A DNA stretch of 64,000 nt from assembly GCF_035046485.1 (NCBI RefSeq), contig NC_085136.1, positions 328,626,227-328,690,226 on the forward strand. The letters are read 5' to 3'. The number at the start of each line of letters is the position of its first letter. Position 1 is the stretch's first letter. This DNA is from Aedes albopictus. Its lineage: Eukaryota; Arthropoda; Insecta; Diptera; Culicidae. A program made the position numbers and the translations under genes. The notes beneath the pieces are model-generated. The model was not told the origin of the DNA, searched no databases, and saw only the letters and a program-made list of their open reading frames with translations. Shown here piece by piece: positions 11,473 to 22,365 of this stretch.

Positions 11473-11627
11473 CCCAGACAACCAGTAATCGTATAAGATG
11501 TGGCATAAGATGATAAAGTGGAGGCCATATGCGTGCATGTCTCCATTTAGGCGCATGTAAAATGTACGCATATCGCCTCCACTTTATCATCTTATGCAAC
11601 ATCTTATACGACCACTGGTTGACTGGG
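11473..11627. mobile_element. Hairpin MITE, CCCAGnCAACCAG ends
   Basis: A near-perfect foldback of 155 bp. The left arm reads CCCAGACAACCAG, then CGTATAAGATG, CATAAGATGATAAAGTGGAG and ATATGCGT; the right arm is its reverse complement with a few changes. The loop is about 20 bp. No clear target duplication. A diverged relative (CATAAGATGCTACAAAAGTGG and ATATGCGTGCAT) lies near 42980-43020. Confidence 0.75.
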
Positions 11628-12061
11628 AGTCCAGGAGCTTGACGGGGAAGTCAGTGATGTGGGAAGTATCTTCTAGAGGAAGCAAACTACGTCTTTCTAT
11701 ACCCCGAAGAGGCCAAAGCCAAGTGGCCTAGTGCCATTTTGGAGACCATATTGGCGAACTTCAATTAGGAAGTGATCGTGGTGTCTACTGGTGAAATCCA
11801 ACGATTGCTGATCTACGCGCACAGTGCTTGCGGGCTAGAAGGAGGATGCAGAGGACCAGTAATACTCAACGACGGAACACAGGTTGCATTAAAGAGCAGC
11901 AGAACTGCACTTAACAAAGCAATCAGGTTAAGGATATCCGTGATGGAGAAATGAGAATTACGTGGGGGGGGGGGGGTTGGTCACGGTAGCGAAAGATCTG
12001 CCAACCAAAAAAAAAAACAAGACCGACCGGAATTCCAAATTCAGCTTTAAAAACAGCGATC

Positions 12062-13250
12062 CTCGAATATCCAGATGCGTTCAGGACGACTATACAACAG
12101 TGTATTCAGAAGGGTCGTTCTCCCGACACCTGGAAACGGCTGTAGGAAAAATTGTTGGAGAGAGGGGTTCTAAACAAGCTCACGAAGTACACGGAGAGTG
12201 AAAGCGGTCTATCAGAAATGTACTTTGGATTCCGGAAAGGCAGGTCTAATATAGACGCCACCCTAGACGCCACCAGAACGGTTGTGGATGCTATGCAAAC
12301 ATCGCAGAAGCAACAGAGAAGAGGAAACCCGGATAGAGGTGAAGTACCGATGATCAAAATGTGATATTGGTTTGATTGATATAAGAGATGAAAGATCTGA
12401 AAATGTTCCTGGAACATCTGAACAATTTCAAAATTTGATGTTTCAAGATCAAACAAAAAGCTCGCTGCTATTGGTTAGATCTTACAAGATTTAAATATGA
12501 TCTGATAATGATGTTCCACGAACTAATTTCAGATATTATTTTTAGATCTTTTATCTCTTATGTCAATCAAACCAATATCACATTTTGATCTTAATAGCCA
12601 TTGTTGAGTTCTTTTCCTCTACCCGGGAACCGATACTGTGTGGTGGTCACCCTAGACGCCAAAGTCCCTAGACCTTCAATAGTACCAGCTGGGTAGCAAT
12701 CACCGAGGGTTGAGGGTGCTTGAGTATCTGTGACAGGTTCTGAAATGTTATTTTCGAAATCGCAGACTGATCTACGAAACATACGATGGAAAATGGAGTG
12801 TGGCTGTCCAGCGATTCGGCCTAAGGCGATCCTCAGGAATCTATTCTGGTCCCGACTCTCTGTAATGTCATGCACGGCGAGGCATTGAAGCTAAGTGCAG
12901 TCCTCCAGCTTCGCGGATGACGTGGCGCTTCTAGTGATCGGGAAAACACGAGAGGAAGTAGAAGTACTGGCCACGGAGGGAGGCGACAGTTGCTGTGGAA
13001 GAAGCTATCTTTAGCTCTCCATATGACCGAGCTGGTAGTGATCAGCAGTCGGAGGATAGTGCAGATTGCAAGAATTGTGGTCGGCGAGTGCATTATCGTC
13101 TCAAAGCGCGAAGTCAGGCACTTGGGAGTAAAATTGGACGATCGATTGAACTTTAACAGTCGTTTTGACGGCGTCTGCAAGAAGACCACGATGTTGATTG
13201 GCACTATCCCGGGTCAGGTCTTTGCGATCATCAGCAGCAAGCACTACTAG
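12062..13250 (+). pseudogene. R1-type reverse transcriptase fragments
   Basis: The frame at 12152-12364 gives LERGVLNKLTKYTESESGLSEMYFGFRKGRSNIDA, which is the finger/palm region with the FGFRKGRS motif of R1 reverse transcriptases. After the MITE, translation resumes near 12640 and includes FADDVALLVIGKTREEVEVL at about 12910-12970, where FADD holds the two catalytic aspartates. The frame at 12990-13250 gives KKLSLALHMTELVVIS and HLGVKLDDRLNF, the thumb-side motifs. Several frameshifts separate these blocks. The product would copy element RNA into the nicked target, but this copy cannot. Confidence 0.8.
12352..12590. mobile_element. MITE inside R1-type reverse transcriptase
   Basis: Terminal inverted repeats of about 47 bp: GATCAAAATGTGATATTGG followed by TTTGATTGA and AAGAGAT at the left, with the reverse complement ending at 12590. 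The total is 239 bp with no open frame. It splits the reverse transcriptase between the FGFRKGRS block and the FADD block. I cannot see a convincing target-site duplication, and the flanking LINE sequence is too decayed to define one. Confidence 0.75.
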
Positions 13251-13262
13251 TTGAATTCTATG

Positions 13263-15025
13263 AGAGATTTCTTAAGACATTTTTATCAAAAGATTCATTT
13301 CGAAAATCATCCACAGAATTACTCCATGAATTCCTGAAAAGTCCTCCATGTTTTTTTTTTATTTATTTCAAAGCACCTTCCATAGAAATTGCCTTCAGAA
13401 TTTCTTCTAGGGGATCCTCCAGAAATAACTTCAAGAATTTCCCTGGAAAAACTTCCACGAGTGTCCACGGAAATTCCTACATACCTAGATTCTCTTTATC
13501 AGAAATACTTTCGAGAAGTCTTTCAGGAAATCGGCCAAGCAAGTATTCCTTCAAACATGCTTTCAGCGATTTCTTCAGAAATTCATAATTTCTACAGAAA
13601 TTTCTCCAAAGAGTTCCTTAGAAAATCTACTACGGACTCCTTCTGAAATTCTTTCAAAATTTTCTTTGGAATTTCTTTACAAATTTCTCTAGAGATTTCT
13701 TCAGAAATTCTTTTTGGTATTCCTCGAAAAATTTGTCCGAGGATCCATAAGGAAGTCCTATTTTTTTTTTTTAATTTCTACATGGACTCGATCTAAAAAT
13801 ATACCAAGATTTCCTTCAGAATCACCTGCAACGGTTTCTACAGAAATACTTCCAAGGATTACTAAAGTAAATTCTCCAGGGTACCCTCAATAATTTCTCC
13901 AGAAATTCTCCAAAAGCTTTCAAGCAGATTCCATTGTTCTATTCCAAAACTTCGCATGGAATTTTTTAAAGAAATTCTTCTAGAGATTCGTTTGGAAAAT
14001 TCTCCAAAAATATCTATAAATTTCTACAAAGGAATCCTCCTGCAGGAATCTTCCACAGATTATCGCATTGTTACTTTCAGTGATTCAGCCAGGAACTCTT
14101 CCAGAGATTCCTGCAGGAGTTCATACAGAGATGTCTTTCAGATTTCCTTCAGATATTCCTCCACATATTTACCCAGAAATTTCTCTGGTATTTCCTCTAA
14201 GCGTAGCTCAAGGAATATGTTGATGAATTTTTTAACAAATTTGTTCCAAAATAATTTCCGGAAGTTTCTAAAGACAGTTCTTTAGAAATATCTCAAGAGA
14301 TTGTTTTTCACGTATCTTTACAAAAGCTTATCTTGCCGTTTCTCACAGGTATTCCTTTATGAATACGTCCACAGATTGCTCCAGGAATACTTCCAGAAAA
14401 TCCTCCAAGAATTTTATGAAATGAATTCTCCAAATATTTGCATAAAAATCTTCAATAAACTTTTCTAGAGATTCCAAAGAGGGTTTTTTGAGGAGTTTCT
14501 CGAGGAAGTATCCCTACAAACATTTCCCTGAGATTTCTTCGGACATTCCTCAAAAGATTTATTCAAAAGTACTTCCTGAGATTTTTTTCAGCGGTTCCTG
14601 CAGGGATTCTTTTAAAAATATTCCCAGATACTTTCCTAAAATTTAAGATATTTTTCAGTGGATTCAGTAAGGGATTTCTTCAAAAGTTCTTCATGGAGTT
14701 TTTTCTAAGAAATTTCTCTAAAAATGTCTTTAACCCTCGAGCGATCGCGTTGTTGTATTTTGAACAACTTGTTGTAAAAAGCTCGCTTTTTGTGTTCAGC
14801 ATTAGCGTGATGGCCAACCGCGCGAGTTACCGAAGCTTAAAAACGCTACAGAGATTCCTTCGGAAAGCTTTTCAAGGGTTCTACCATAGATTCCTTCAGG
14901 GGTTCTTGCAGAAACTCCTACAAGGATTTTGTTTTTTGGGAACATCATCTGGGATTATTGCTTCAGAGATTCCTGCCGAAATGGTTTTCCCGAAGTTCTT
15001 ACTAAAATAACATTAAAAAACAAAA
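13263..15025 (+). repeat. GAATTC-type degenerate repeat tract, plus orientation
   Basis: Reiterations of words such as AGAAATTTCTTC, TTCCTCCAG and GGAATTCCT with irregular spacing and heavy divergence. Translated, it gives phenylalanine-, serine- and leucine-rich frames (for instance 13389-13646 and 13956-14285) that are artefacts. The orientation (pyrimidine-rich plus strand) reverses at about 15030. A TTAA MITE is inserted at 14730-14840. Confidence 0.7.
14730..14840 (+). mobile_element. TTAA-flanked short MITE (copy 1 of 4)
   Basis: Bounded by TTAA at 14730-14733 and 14837-14840. It begins CCCTCGAGCGATCGCG and ends GTTACCGAAGC, and contains GTTGTATTTTGAACAAC. Three further copies lie at 31514-31636, 39507-39629 and 40604-40726. 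This copy is the most diverged and is about 12 bp shorter. TTAA duplication is the hallmark of piggyBac-type transposition, and the element has no coding capacity. Confidence 0.75.
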
Positions 15026-16690
15026 GAATTCTTGAAAAAATCTCTGAAGCAATCCTTGGCGGATTTCCTGAAGATTCTAAAAAGAAAATCTTAAAAGTTT
15101 TCTGGAACGATTCTTGAACAAAAATTTCTGAAACCATTAGTAAAGTTATCTGTGCAGGGAATCCGATATGAATGCCTGGGAGAATACCTGAAAAAACTTC
15201 TCAAGAACCTCTCTAGTTTGAAGGAAAAAAATCATGAAAGATTCTGGAAGATTTTTTTTAATAATTTCAATGAAAAACTGCTCAATAAATAACTGTCGTT
15301 ATTCCGGGAGAAATATGAATTTCTGAATTATCTCTTAAAAACATTTACTGAAATTGCAAACAAAAGTACTGGTGGAATTCTTGAAAAAAAAAATCATCAG
15401 TAAGTTTCTAAGGGATCCCTGGAGGATTTTTGAAATGAACCCTTGGAAGAACTTCAAAAGCTACTTCTGGAGGAATTCTTAGACGGATTTCTTCTAGAAG
15501 TTCTGAAGGGATTAGTATACACAAATTCCTAAAACACTACCTAGAGAAACTTTTGAAGAAAATTCTGCAGGAAGAAAAAAAAAAACGTGGAAAAATTGGA
15601 TCATTGGAGAACCACTGAAGAAATATCTGAAAGAATCGCTTTTTACCTAGATGTAATAAAGAACCCTCAATAGGTATTCATTCGAGAAATTCGTGAGTAC
15701 GGTCAGAACCATCCTCTTGAAAGGTGTTTTAATCTGTTAAATGAGATCGATTTTATGTTTGACTTCCATCATAGTAGAAATAGTTTTAGAAATAGTATTA
15801 GGCAATTAAATTAAGATTATTCAGTCTGTGCAGCATAGCTGAAGACGGTGCAATAAATAAATAAAAAAAATTCTCATTACATTTTATTGCCAATGACTAG
15901 ATTCGGATTTATTTCTGCAGGAGTAGCGGAGAAAGTCTTGATAGACATTCCTGAAGCATCACCGGAACAATTTCTGAAGCAATCCTTAAAGAAATGACTG
16001 AATAAATCACATGCAGTCCCTGGAGGAACTCCCTAAAGAAACCTTGGGAGACATTTCAATAATAATTTCTGAAAGAGCTTCAGTTCTGAAAAAAAAACGT
16101 CTTCTGAAATCTTTTGAAGAAATATATGAAGAAATTCCTGCAGAAACTCTTGAAGAAATCCTCAGAAAAATTTCAAAGATTTTTTTTTTTTGAAGAATTC
16201 CTGGAGGAATCAAAAAGAAAAACTGGTGGAGGGATTCCATAAGAAATGTTTAAAAAAATACTTGCACACACTTCTGTTGGAATACTTGAATGAATTTCCT
16301 GAAGAATCCCTCAAGAAATCTCAAGACGAATTTGCTAATTTATTTCCAAAAAAAAAACGCGTAAACTAATTTCTAGATAACTTTTTGAGAATTTTTGCAC
16401 CTGAAGAAGACCCTAAAAATCTTGGAGGAATTCCTGATACAATCTATGCAGGAACCTCCGTACAAATTAACAAATGAATCAGGAAATAAGGGGTGAAATG
16501 AATCATGGGATACCTGGAAAAATATTTGAAAGAATTCTTGCTGAATTCCTTTTCAGAAAATCCTGCGACAATCTTCGTTTTATAATATTCCGGAAAAAAA
16601 ACTGCAAAATCTTTAAAGAACTATTAAAAAAAAAATCTGGCGATGTCCCTGGAGATAATCTTGGAGGAATTTCATAAAAAATTAAAGTAT
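15026..16690 (-). repeat. GAATTC-type degenerate repeat tract, minus orientation
   Basis: Same word set as the preceding tract but inverted: plus strand words are GAAGAAATTCCTGAAGAA, GGAGGAATTC and similar. Short lysine/glutamate-rich frames such as 16011-16193 are by-products. It is interrupted by a LINE-like 3' end at 15690-15876. Confidence 0.7.
15690..15876 (+). mobile_element. LINE-like 3' untranslated tail
   Basis: Unlike the flanking tract, this block ends in GTCTGTGCAGCATAGCTGAA, then GACGGTGC and AATAAATAAATAAAAAAA at 15822-15868. An A-rich tetranucleotide tail after a short GC-richer segment is characteristic of the 3' end of insect Jockey/I-type LINEs. There is no coding part, so this is a severely 5'-truncated insertion. 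Family assignment is tentative. Confidence 0.45.
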
Positions 16691-17018
16691 TCATTTATAT
16701 GATACTTTTCACCAAAATATGTCTAATAATTTGATTTTTTTTTTATGTAAAATTGGAGTTTTGGATAATTCCTCAGCAGTTTTTCTCTCAAAACCAGATA
16801 CTATCAGGTATCAGTAGGTCAGTTCCTGAGGCACGTTCTCCTCCATTTGGAAAATGTGTGCCATAAAGCATCATATTTAGGGATAAGGAACACAGTGGAG
16901 TATTTTTTTTATTTTTTTTTTCCCTGTATTTAAAACATGAAAATATTTTTTCAACTCAGAACACTCCAAACAATTAAGTTTGATGCATCATATGTTTGTT
17001 TAGAATAAATGTTTCACC
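16691..17018. other. AT-rich spacer, nothing supported
   Basis: AT-rich DNA with several T-runs, for example at 16734-16743 and 16903-16921. No motif or frame is supported. Confidence 0.4.
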
Positions 17019-17378
17019 TTAAGGCGAAACTGGAAGCATTTCCTCATTTTTTTGGTTTTTGATTTTTTATGAAATAACGAAGCAATATTTTTAAAATCGG
17101 TTTTCGTGCACATGTAGAGTATGGATCAGGGTATCTTCTGATTTTTTTTACGCTGTAGAAAATATTTTTCGTTTTCCCAGAAACCATTTTTTTGTGAAAT
17201 TTTGTTCAAAAATGGTTTCTGCAAAAACGAAAAACATTTTCTCTCGCGTAAAAAAATCAGAAGATACCCTGATCCATACTCTACATGTGCACGAAAACCG
17301 ATTTTGAAAATATCGCTTCGTTATTTAATAAAAAATCAAAAACCAAAAAGTGAGGAAATGGATCCAGTTTCGCCTTAA
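17019..17378. mobile_element. Foldback element flanked by TTAA
   Basis: A 360-bp near-palindrome. The left arm GGCGAAACTGGAAGCATTTC runs through CGGTTTTCGTGCACATGTAG and AGTATGGATCAGGGTATC to the centre at about 17195, and the right arm repeats it inverted, ending TCCAGTTTCGCC. TTAA is present on both sides (17019-17022 and 17375-17378). Arms are about 170 bp with roughly 90% identity by eye. Transcripts across it would form a long hairpin. No protein is encoded. Confidence 0.85.
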
Positions 17379-17404
17379 GCCCGAAACTACACAGAAAAAA
17401 AATC

Positions 17405-17612
17405 TGAAAACTACACATGACGTAAATATTAGAACGTTTTAATGTCCATTTCATTTGTTTTGATCTTACATAAAAGAAACTCTTGTACGTAAAATTGCAA
17501 GCAAGCTTCATACTGCAGACAACCTGTAATTTTACAATCCGATGGAGAATTGTATTGAAATGATGGAGGTGATTTTGTTACAGCGAATTGAACTGTGTTT
17601 GCAAGAAAATAA
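17405..17612 (+). repeat. Direct repeat D, copy 1
   Basis: About 208 bp that recur at 18327-18540. Shared words include CTGAAAACTACnC, GTAAATATTAGAACnTTT, AATTTTACAATCC and GATnATTTTGTTACAGCGAA. Identity is about 75-80% by eye. It may be a dispersed repeat or an old segmental duplication. Confidence 0.6.
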
Positions 17613-18326
17613 TCAACATTTTGCCCAAATTTATTTATTTTTTCTGTAAAATACGCATTTAGGAATGTTTTTTGATATTGATCTATGTTGAAACCCTTTT
17701 TCGAGGGTACAGTTCATTCACTACATTCTAAGGCATAAGCTCTGAGGAAAAACATTTCTTTTTTCTGTATCTTAATGAAACCAAAGCTAAAAAATGTACA
17801 TTATTCGATAAGAAAATTGATGGAACTGTGAATAACTTGTGTGAGTTTCGTGGTGCGATTGATACGCTCGAACACAGAATAAAATTATGTACAAATGGTA
17901 AACATATATGAGAATGGATAGAGCATAAGAGCATAAGAGAAAAGTTAAAAATATCATTACATAGTCCCGAATAAATGCTAAATAGAGAGATACACGAAAA
18001 ACAATACCAAATTAAAACGGCATTATGGTTAACAATAATGGACATTAGCTACAACTTAAAGAATTTTGGAAAGGATAATTTAGATAGTTTCGTTGACAGC
18101 ATTCGAGAAAAAAGATGGAACAATAAGCTATGGTATAAAAAATGTTTTCAAAAATGGATAAATGTATTGTAACAGGTTGAAATTGTAATAAGTGTTGTAG
18201 CGTTTTATTTTTTTTTTCAATAAAAAAAAGCAACAAATATATCTACAAAAGTACGCAAAAAGAATTAAAATTGATCAAACGGCTTAAAAGTTATAGGTTA
18301 GGGAGTTTTTTTTATTGTAAAAATTC
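17613..18326. other. Spacer between the direct repeats
   Basis: AT-rich sequence. A frame at 17975-18172 (65 codons: NREIHEKQYQIKTALWLTIM, then NNKLWYKKCFQKW) has no recognisable domain and is overlapped by minus-strand frames. I do not call it a gene. Confidence 0.3.
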
Positions 18327-18540
18327 TGAAAACTACGCTTGTCGTAAATATTAGAACATTTAAGTTTCTGTTGTATTGCATTCGATTTAACATAAAAGGA
18401 TTTCTTGCACGCAAAATTGTAAGCAAGCTCCATACTGGAAACAATCTGCAATTTTACAATCCAATGGGGAACTGTGCTGTAGAAGATCATTTTGTTACAG
18501 CGAACTCGATGTAACATTTTTGAACTGTGTTGGAAAAAAA
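18327..18540 (+). repeat. Direct repeat D, copy 2
   Basis: Second copy of the repeat at 17405-17612, in the same orientation and about 920 bp downstream. Both copies carry a shared minus-strand frame over the block around GCAAGCTTCATACTGCAGAC or its variant, but neither is protein-like. Confidence 0.6.
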
Positions 18541-19300
18541 TAATGTTTTTAAAGTTCATTCAAAAAATAACTTATGAGAGATTTATGAAAAAAAAATAGC
18601 TTGAAAATTAAAAAAGTTATGGCATTTCAAGTAAAATCCCATTTTTGTTACTCGAAAATTCAACATTTGCGTGTTAGCGCCACCTCTAAATCTCAATATT
18701 TCTGGCTCGAACTTAGAGGTTACTCTTTTTTGTGATTTGAATCCAAAGAGAGCTTACGAATACCAGGTTACAAAAACTTTTGGAAAATAAGTCACAGCCT
18801 AGTGTACAAGAATAGGGGGCACTAAAATTTGGAGGCCATGAGTAACCAGCTCTTATTTTACCATGACAACGCTGATTCGCACTTAACTTCTGCTTACACT
18901 TGTAGTCCTACTTTTAGTACTTTCATTCATAAGCAGAATCAAAACTATCATCTTAACAAATGCTTCAAATTCCATGACAATATCACCGTGGTCATTTAAC
19001 TATACACTAAGGTCTTTTTTTACACGGGTAGTTTTTCTGCTTTAACTCGATCAATTTTTAGCCAATTCACATGAAAATTTGCACACAGGTAGACACGGTT
19101 AGTACTACCTGTGTACGGAAAATCAGATAGGTAGGTTCACCAACAGCCGCAACCAGCCCTGTACCAACAGCCGCAACCAACCTTCAACTGAGATAATAAA
19201 ACGCTTATTAATCCACCTAGCGGCGATGGCGCCTTTCTCGTGCCTTCGAAACCCCATTTTGAAACTCATGTGATATTTATGTTGATGAATTTTGCACTTT
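18541..19300. other. Spacer with a repeat Z fragment
   Basis: No gene. 19140-19185 has a short tandem duplication of CAACAGCCGCAACCA. 19200-19245 (TTAATCCACCTAGCGGCGAT, then GGCGCCTTTCTCGTGCC) is a small repeat, Z, also found at 48740-48775 (inverted) and 52588-52640. Confidence 0.5.
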
Positions 19301-19309
19301 CATACGTTT

Positions 19310-20880
19310 AACAAAAATCCATTTCACAGCCCTAGAAACCATATCGTTTATCTGGCTTTTGATTTTTGAACTTCGAACTCTTCAAAAATCGCTCTTCAAA
19401 ATACTCCGGACATCTTCCCAATACCAATTTTACCCATGGCATGATTTTTGGATCCCAAAATTCCATTAAAAAAACCGCCATTTTGAATTTGGAGCCACCA
19501 TATCGGATTTTAGACCGCCATCTTGGATTCCAAGGTCGCCATTTTTGGACTTCGGACATCAAAATATACCCATACTATATGGTTTTAGAGCATAAAGTCC
19601 ATTTAAACAGCCGCCATCTTGAATGTAAGGCTGCCATCTCGAATTTTGGGCCGACATCGTGAATTTTCTGGTTTCCAGTGTTGATTTCCGCACAAAATTC
19701 GTCAACCATGCTAAAGGTAACAAAAATCGCCGCAGTCTAATGTGCCAGTTCTACCGGTGCTGGTCCGGATCACTCAAATGGCCATAACTCTTCGCCTCGA
19801 CCGCTAAAGGGTGGTACGGTAAAAATTTGGTCACAACATTTTTTCATAACTTTAGATAACGCACACCAAAACAGCTTATTTTTGGACCAGTAAGGGTACA
19901 TTATATGTGGCTTATATCATAAAAATTTCATCAGAATCCATTAAGTATTGGTTAATATACAGATAAAACCAACGACCTGCCTTTTTAAATTTTTGTACAA
20001 AGCGCTCCAAAGTAAATTTTCGGCAATTTAAGGCCAGTAAAGCACAATTTTGATTATAGAACTATTATAAATACTGCTCCGATTCTTACGAAAATTTTAC
20101 AGTATAATACTATTATAAAAATATGCTCGTATTTAAATTTTGAGCCATTTTGTATGAATACTTCCAAAGTTGTATCAGTTTGAATATGAAAAAAACTAAC
20201 TGGGTGCCACTTAAGAAAATATAACTTTGTAACGGCTAGATAAAATTGAATGAAATTTTTACACAAAATTTTGACATGCGTATTTTACAAACAGAAAAAT
20301 TCTCATTGAAATCGGTTAACTTTTTCTGGCTATAAGAATAAAACAGTAGAAATGTGTTCTTATTTTTGTATCCTCTTTGTACAAAACTTTAAAATTGCAG
20401 ACCTCAGGATTCAACAATATCTCCGAAAATACTAAACCGATTTCGATGAAAATTTTATGCTACATACAGTGTACCATTACTGGTTAAAAAATCAGCTATT
20501 GTGGTGTACGCAGTCCAAAGTTATGAAAGAAATTGTATGACCAAAATTTGACCGTACCACCCTTTAGACCATTTTTAAAAGCAAACAATGGGGTAAAATT
20601 TCGGTTGGATTCGTGCTAATATTCTAAAAATCGGTCAATGGGAAGTGCCTTAAAAGTGAGTGACGTTTTTATACACAGACATACACACACATATACACAC
20701 ATACATTGATGACAATTCGTCGAACTGACGTGATTGGTATATTTGGCATGACCCTCCAAGAATTTTATTGTAAATTCTTTTTTTGAGTAAACATATAGCA
20801 TATAGCCTTTCAGTACACTTTGGTGTACAAGAAAGGCAAAAATCATGAAAAAAAACCGTGTGTACACAGCCTGCTGTGAT
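19310..20880 (-). repeat. Composite dispersed repeat X/Y, minus orientation
   Basis: 19310-19690 is Y (GCCGCCATCTTGAATGT, GGTCGCCATTTTTGGACT). 19690-20880 is X inverted: AAATTCGTCAACCATGCTA at 19699, then GGCCATAAC, and at the far end the microsatellite-bearing block 20675-20850 with CACACACATA and CCTTTCAGTACACTTTGG. The same Y-X junction is found inverted at 45540-46080, which shows that X and Y are parts of one repeat unit. A 758-bp element is inserted at 19807-20564. Non-coding. Confidence 0.7.
19807..20564. mobile_element. TA-flanked inverted-repeat element inside repeat X
   Basis: The left terminus AAGGGTGGTACGGTAAAAAT is matched by the inverted right terminus ending CCGTACCACCCTT. Similarity continues inward for about 130 bp (CATAACTTT, CACACCAnAA, ACCAGTAA-GGTACA). 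TA lies on each side (19805-19806 and 20565-20566). The uninterrupted version of the site is visible near 45790-45830, which confirms the boundaries. There is no transposase frame. Confidence 0.8.
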
Positions 20881-22350
20881 GGGATCTCTCAAAAGTGTTG
20901 TGTACTTTGTTCCGTGTAATAAACTGAAATATCATTACAAATTTCAGTACTTTTAAGCTTAATTTGTATAACCTTAACTTGTAATCCATACGTATCTATC
21001 AGTAAATATCCTCTAAATTCATCAAATGTGGCACTATACCGCCATACGCTCAAATGAGCGGTAAAAACAAGTTCTTACGTTACGAAATTACAACGAGCAA
21101 TGAAAATTTTCCACAAAATTCAGTGGACAAATTCCCAAAAGTTGTGACGGAAGTTGGATTACTCTTCCCGTCTACTCCACTGAATTCTCCGATGCATCGC
21201 ATCCGTCGTTCCAATGCCACACGCAAACGATCACCCCTGATTACCATTCTATATCCCGGTGGCTTAGCCTTTTTCTCCATCTTGATCCGTCCGTTCGTCC
21301 GTCCATCCGGTCGCTCCTGGTCGGTCGGTTTCCGGCTGTGCGCAACGAATATTTATCCATATCATAAAAACGATAATCTTGGAATTTCGTGTGTTGCTCT
21401 GCTGGCTGCTGGCTGTTGGGACGCGAATGCTAGGAAACGTGCCAAACGGAGGGCTCGAAATATGACTATAAAGAAAAAGGCATTCGGAACTGTTCCCGGT
21501 CTCTCTGTTTCGAGGAAATTGCACAAAAGCCAAAATGGGAAACTGTTTTCCGCGCGGTGGTGGGTGGGCGGCAGGAGAAAAGACACACGGGAAAAACAGA
21601 ACAGCACGATGATAATACCTTCAGGACAACAAGGAATGAGAACAAGCTGCGGAGATCGTAGCGTGCCAGGAGTGGGGGCGGTGGCCGGCCGGCGAGGCAG
21701 CGAAACGAAAAAGTCGAAACATCAGAGTTGGCTTGGCACACCGCACCGGCGGCAGCGGCCCAGTTGGCTTTTGCTCGTTGGTCTTTCTCTTCCATTCCCA
21801 GCCTGCTTCGTCTTGTGGTGCGCCTTTCCCAAGCATCCAAGAGCACTGCAAGGCCGCCACTTTTCCGTCTACGGACGGAAACAACCGACCGGGCTATACC
21901 TACCTAGCTACACATAATAATATTCTGATTGGCTGTGGGCGGAGCATGGCATTTTGCCGAAAGAGGATTGTACCCACGAAAATTTCACGTGGCTGCTGCT
22001 TGCTGCTGTTGGCTGTTGTTGTTGTCGTCGTTGTTGGTTTTTTTGCCGTTGCGCTGCTGCTGCTGTTTCTTGACGTTTTGGTCCCTGTTTCTGTGGGGAG
22101 AACTACGCGACTCGAACGATGGAGATGCACAGAACCGAACGGAACGAAAGGCCTCCTTCTTGGCGGTACCGTAAAGATGGGTGATAGCGTCCAAAATCCT
22201 AATGTTCACTGTAATAAGAGTTTTTTTGCAAAAGGCAATATCATCGATTTTTTTTCGTAAATTAGCATATTTGAATACTGTTGAAAATGCTTTGACATTC
22301 ATGTGCACAATAGAACATGTGCTCGTTGAACAAATTGAGATTTGAATTAT
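20881..22350. other. GC-richer unique region
   Basis: Unique sequence with ACGT-balanced composition, CTG/TTG runs at 21994-22070 and overlapping open frames on both strands. The longest frame (21054-21917) is listed separately. It looks like upstream or intronic DNA of an insect gene, but no splice-compatible exon can be proved. Confidence 0.35.
21054..21917 (+). CDS. Long open frame, probably fortuitous
   Basis: A 287-codon frame starting at an ATG preceded by CTCAAATGAGC. The translation is rich in arginine, lysine, serine and glycine, and has one hydrophobic stretch near residues 68-80 and another near residues 235-255 (SWLLLVGLSLPFPACFVLW). No domain is recognisable, composition drifts along the frame, and four minus-strand frames of 66-126 codons overlap it. 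An open frame of this length is unusual for the window, but the overlapping antisense frames suggest that low stop-codon density from GC richness is the cause. I cannot exclude an exon of an unknown gene. Confidence 0.15.
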   Translation: MSGKNKFLRYEITTSNENFPQNSVDKFPKVVTEVGLLFPSTPLNSPMHRIRRSNATRKRSPLITILYPGGLAFFSILIRPFVRPSGRSWSVGFRLCATNIYPYHKNDNLGISCVALLAAGCWDANARKRAKRRARNMTIKKKAFGTVPGLSVSRKLHKSQNGKLFSARWWVGGRRKDTREKQNSTMIIPSGQQGMRTSCGDRSVPGVGAVAGRRGSETKKSKHQSWLGTPHRRQRPSWLLLVGLSLPFPACFVLWCAFPKHPRALQGRHFSVYGRKQPTGLYLPSYT

Positions 22351-22365
22351 GAAAAGAAATCCACG

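Larger units (their letters stand above)
11810..13262 (+). mobile_element. R1-clade non-LTR retrotransposon, polymerase part (dead)
   Basis: A second R1-type fragment. It starts with traces of the linker before the polymerase (ALKSSRTALNKAIRL at 11900-11940) and continues with reverse transcriptase motifs in changing frames to about 13262, where GAATTC-type repeat begins. Its linker region overlaps in domain coverage with the end of the fragment at 3.1-5.1 kb, so the two are separate insertions rather than halves of one element. A run of G at 11963-11975 and a 239-bp MITE interrupt it. Confidence 0.75.

Noticed and set aside
3130..13262. One R1-type element split by a 7-kb insertion
   Set aside because: Both fragments include the linker region before the polymerase, so they overlap in domain coverage and must be two insertions.
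13389..14285. Phe/Ser/Leu-rich frames as genes
   Set aside because: They are translations of the GAATTC-type tract, and similar frames occur wherever the tract does.
21054..21917. 287-codon frame as a genuine gene
   Set aside because: No domain, drifting composition and several long antisense frames over the same bases; kept only as a low-confidence entry.
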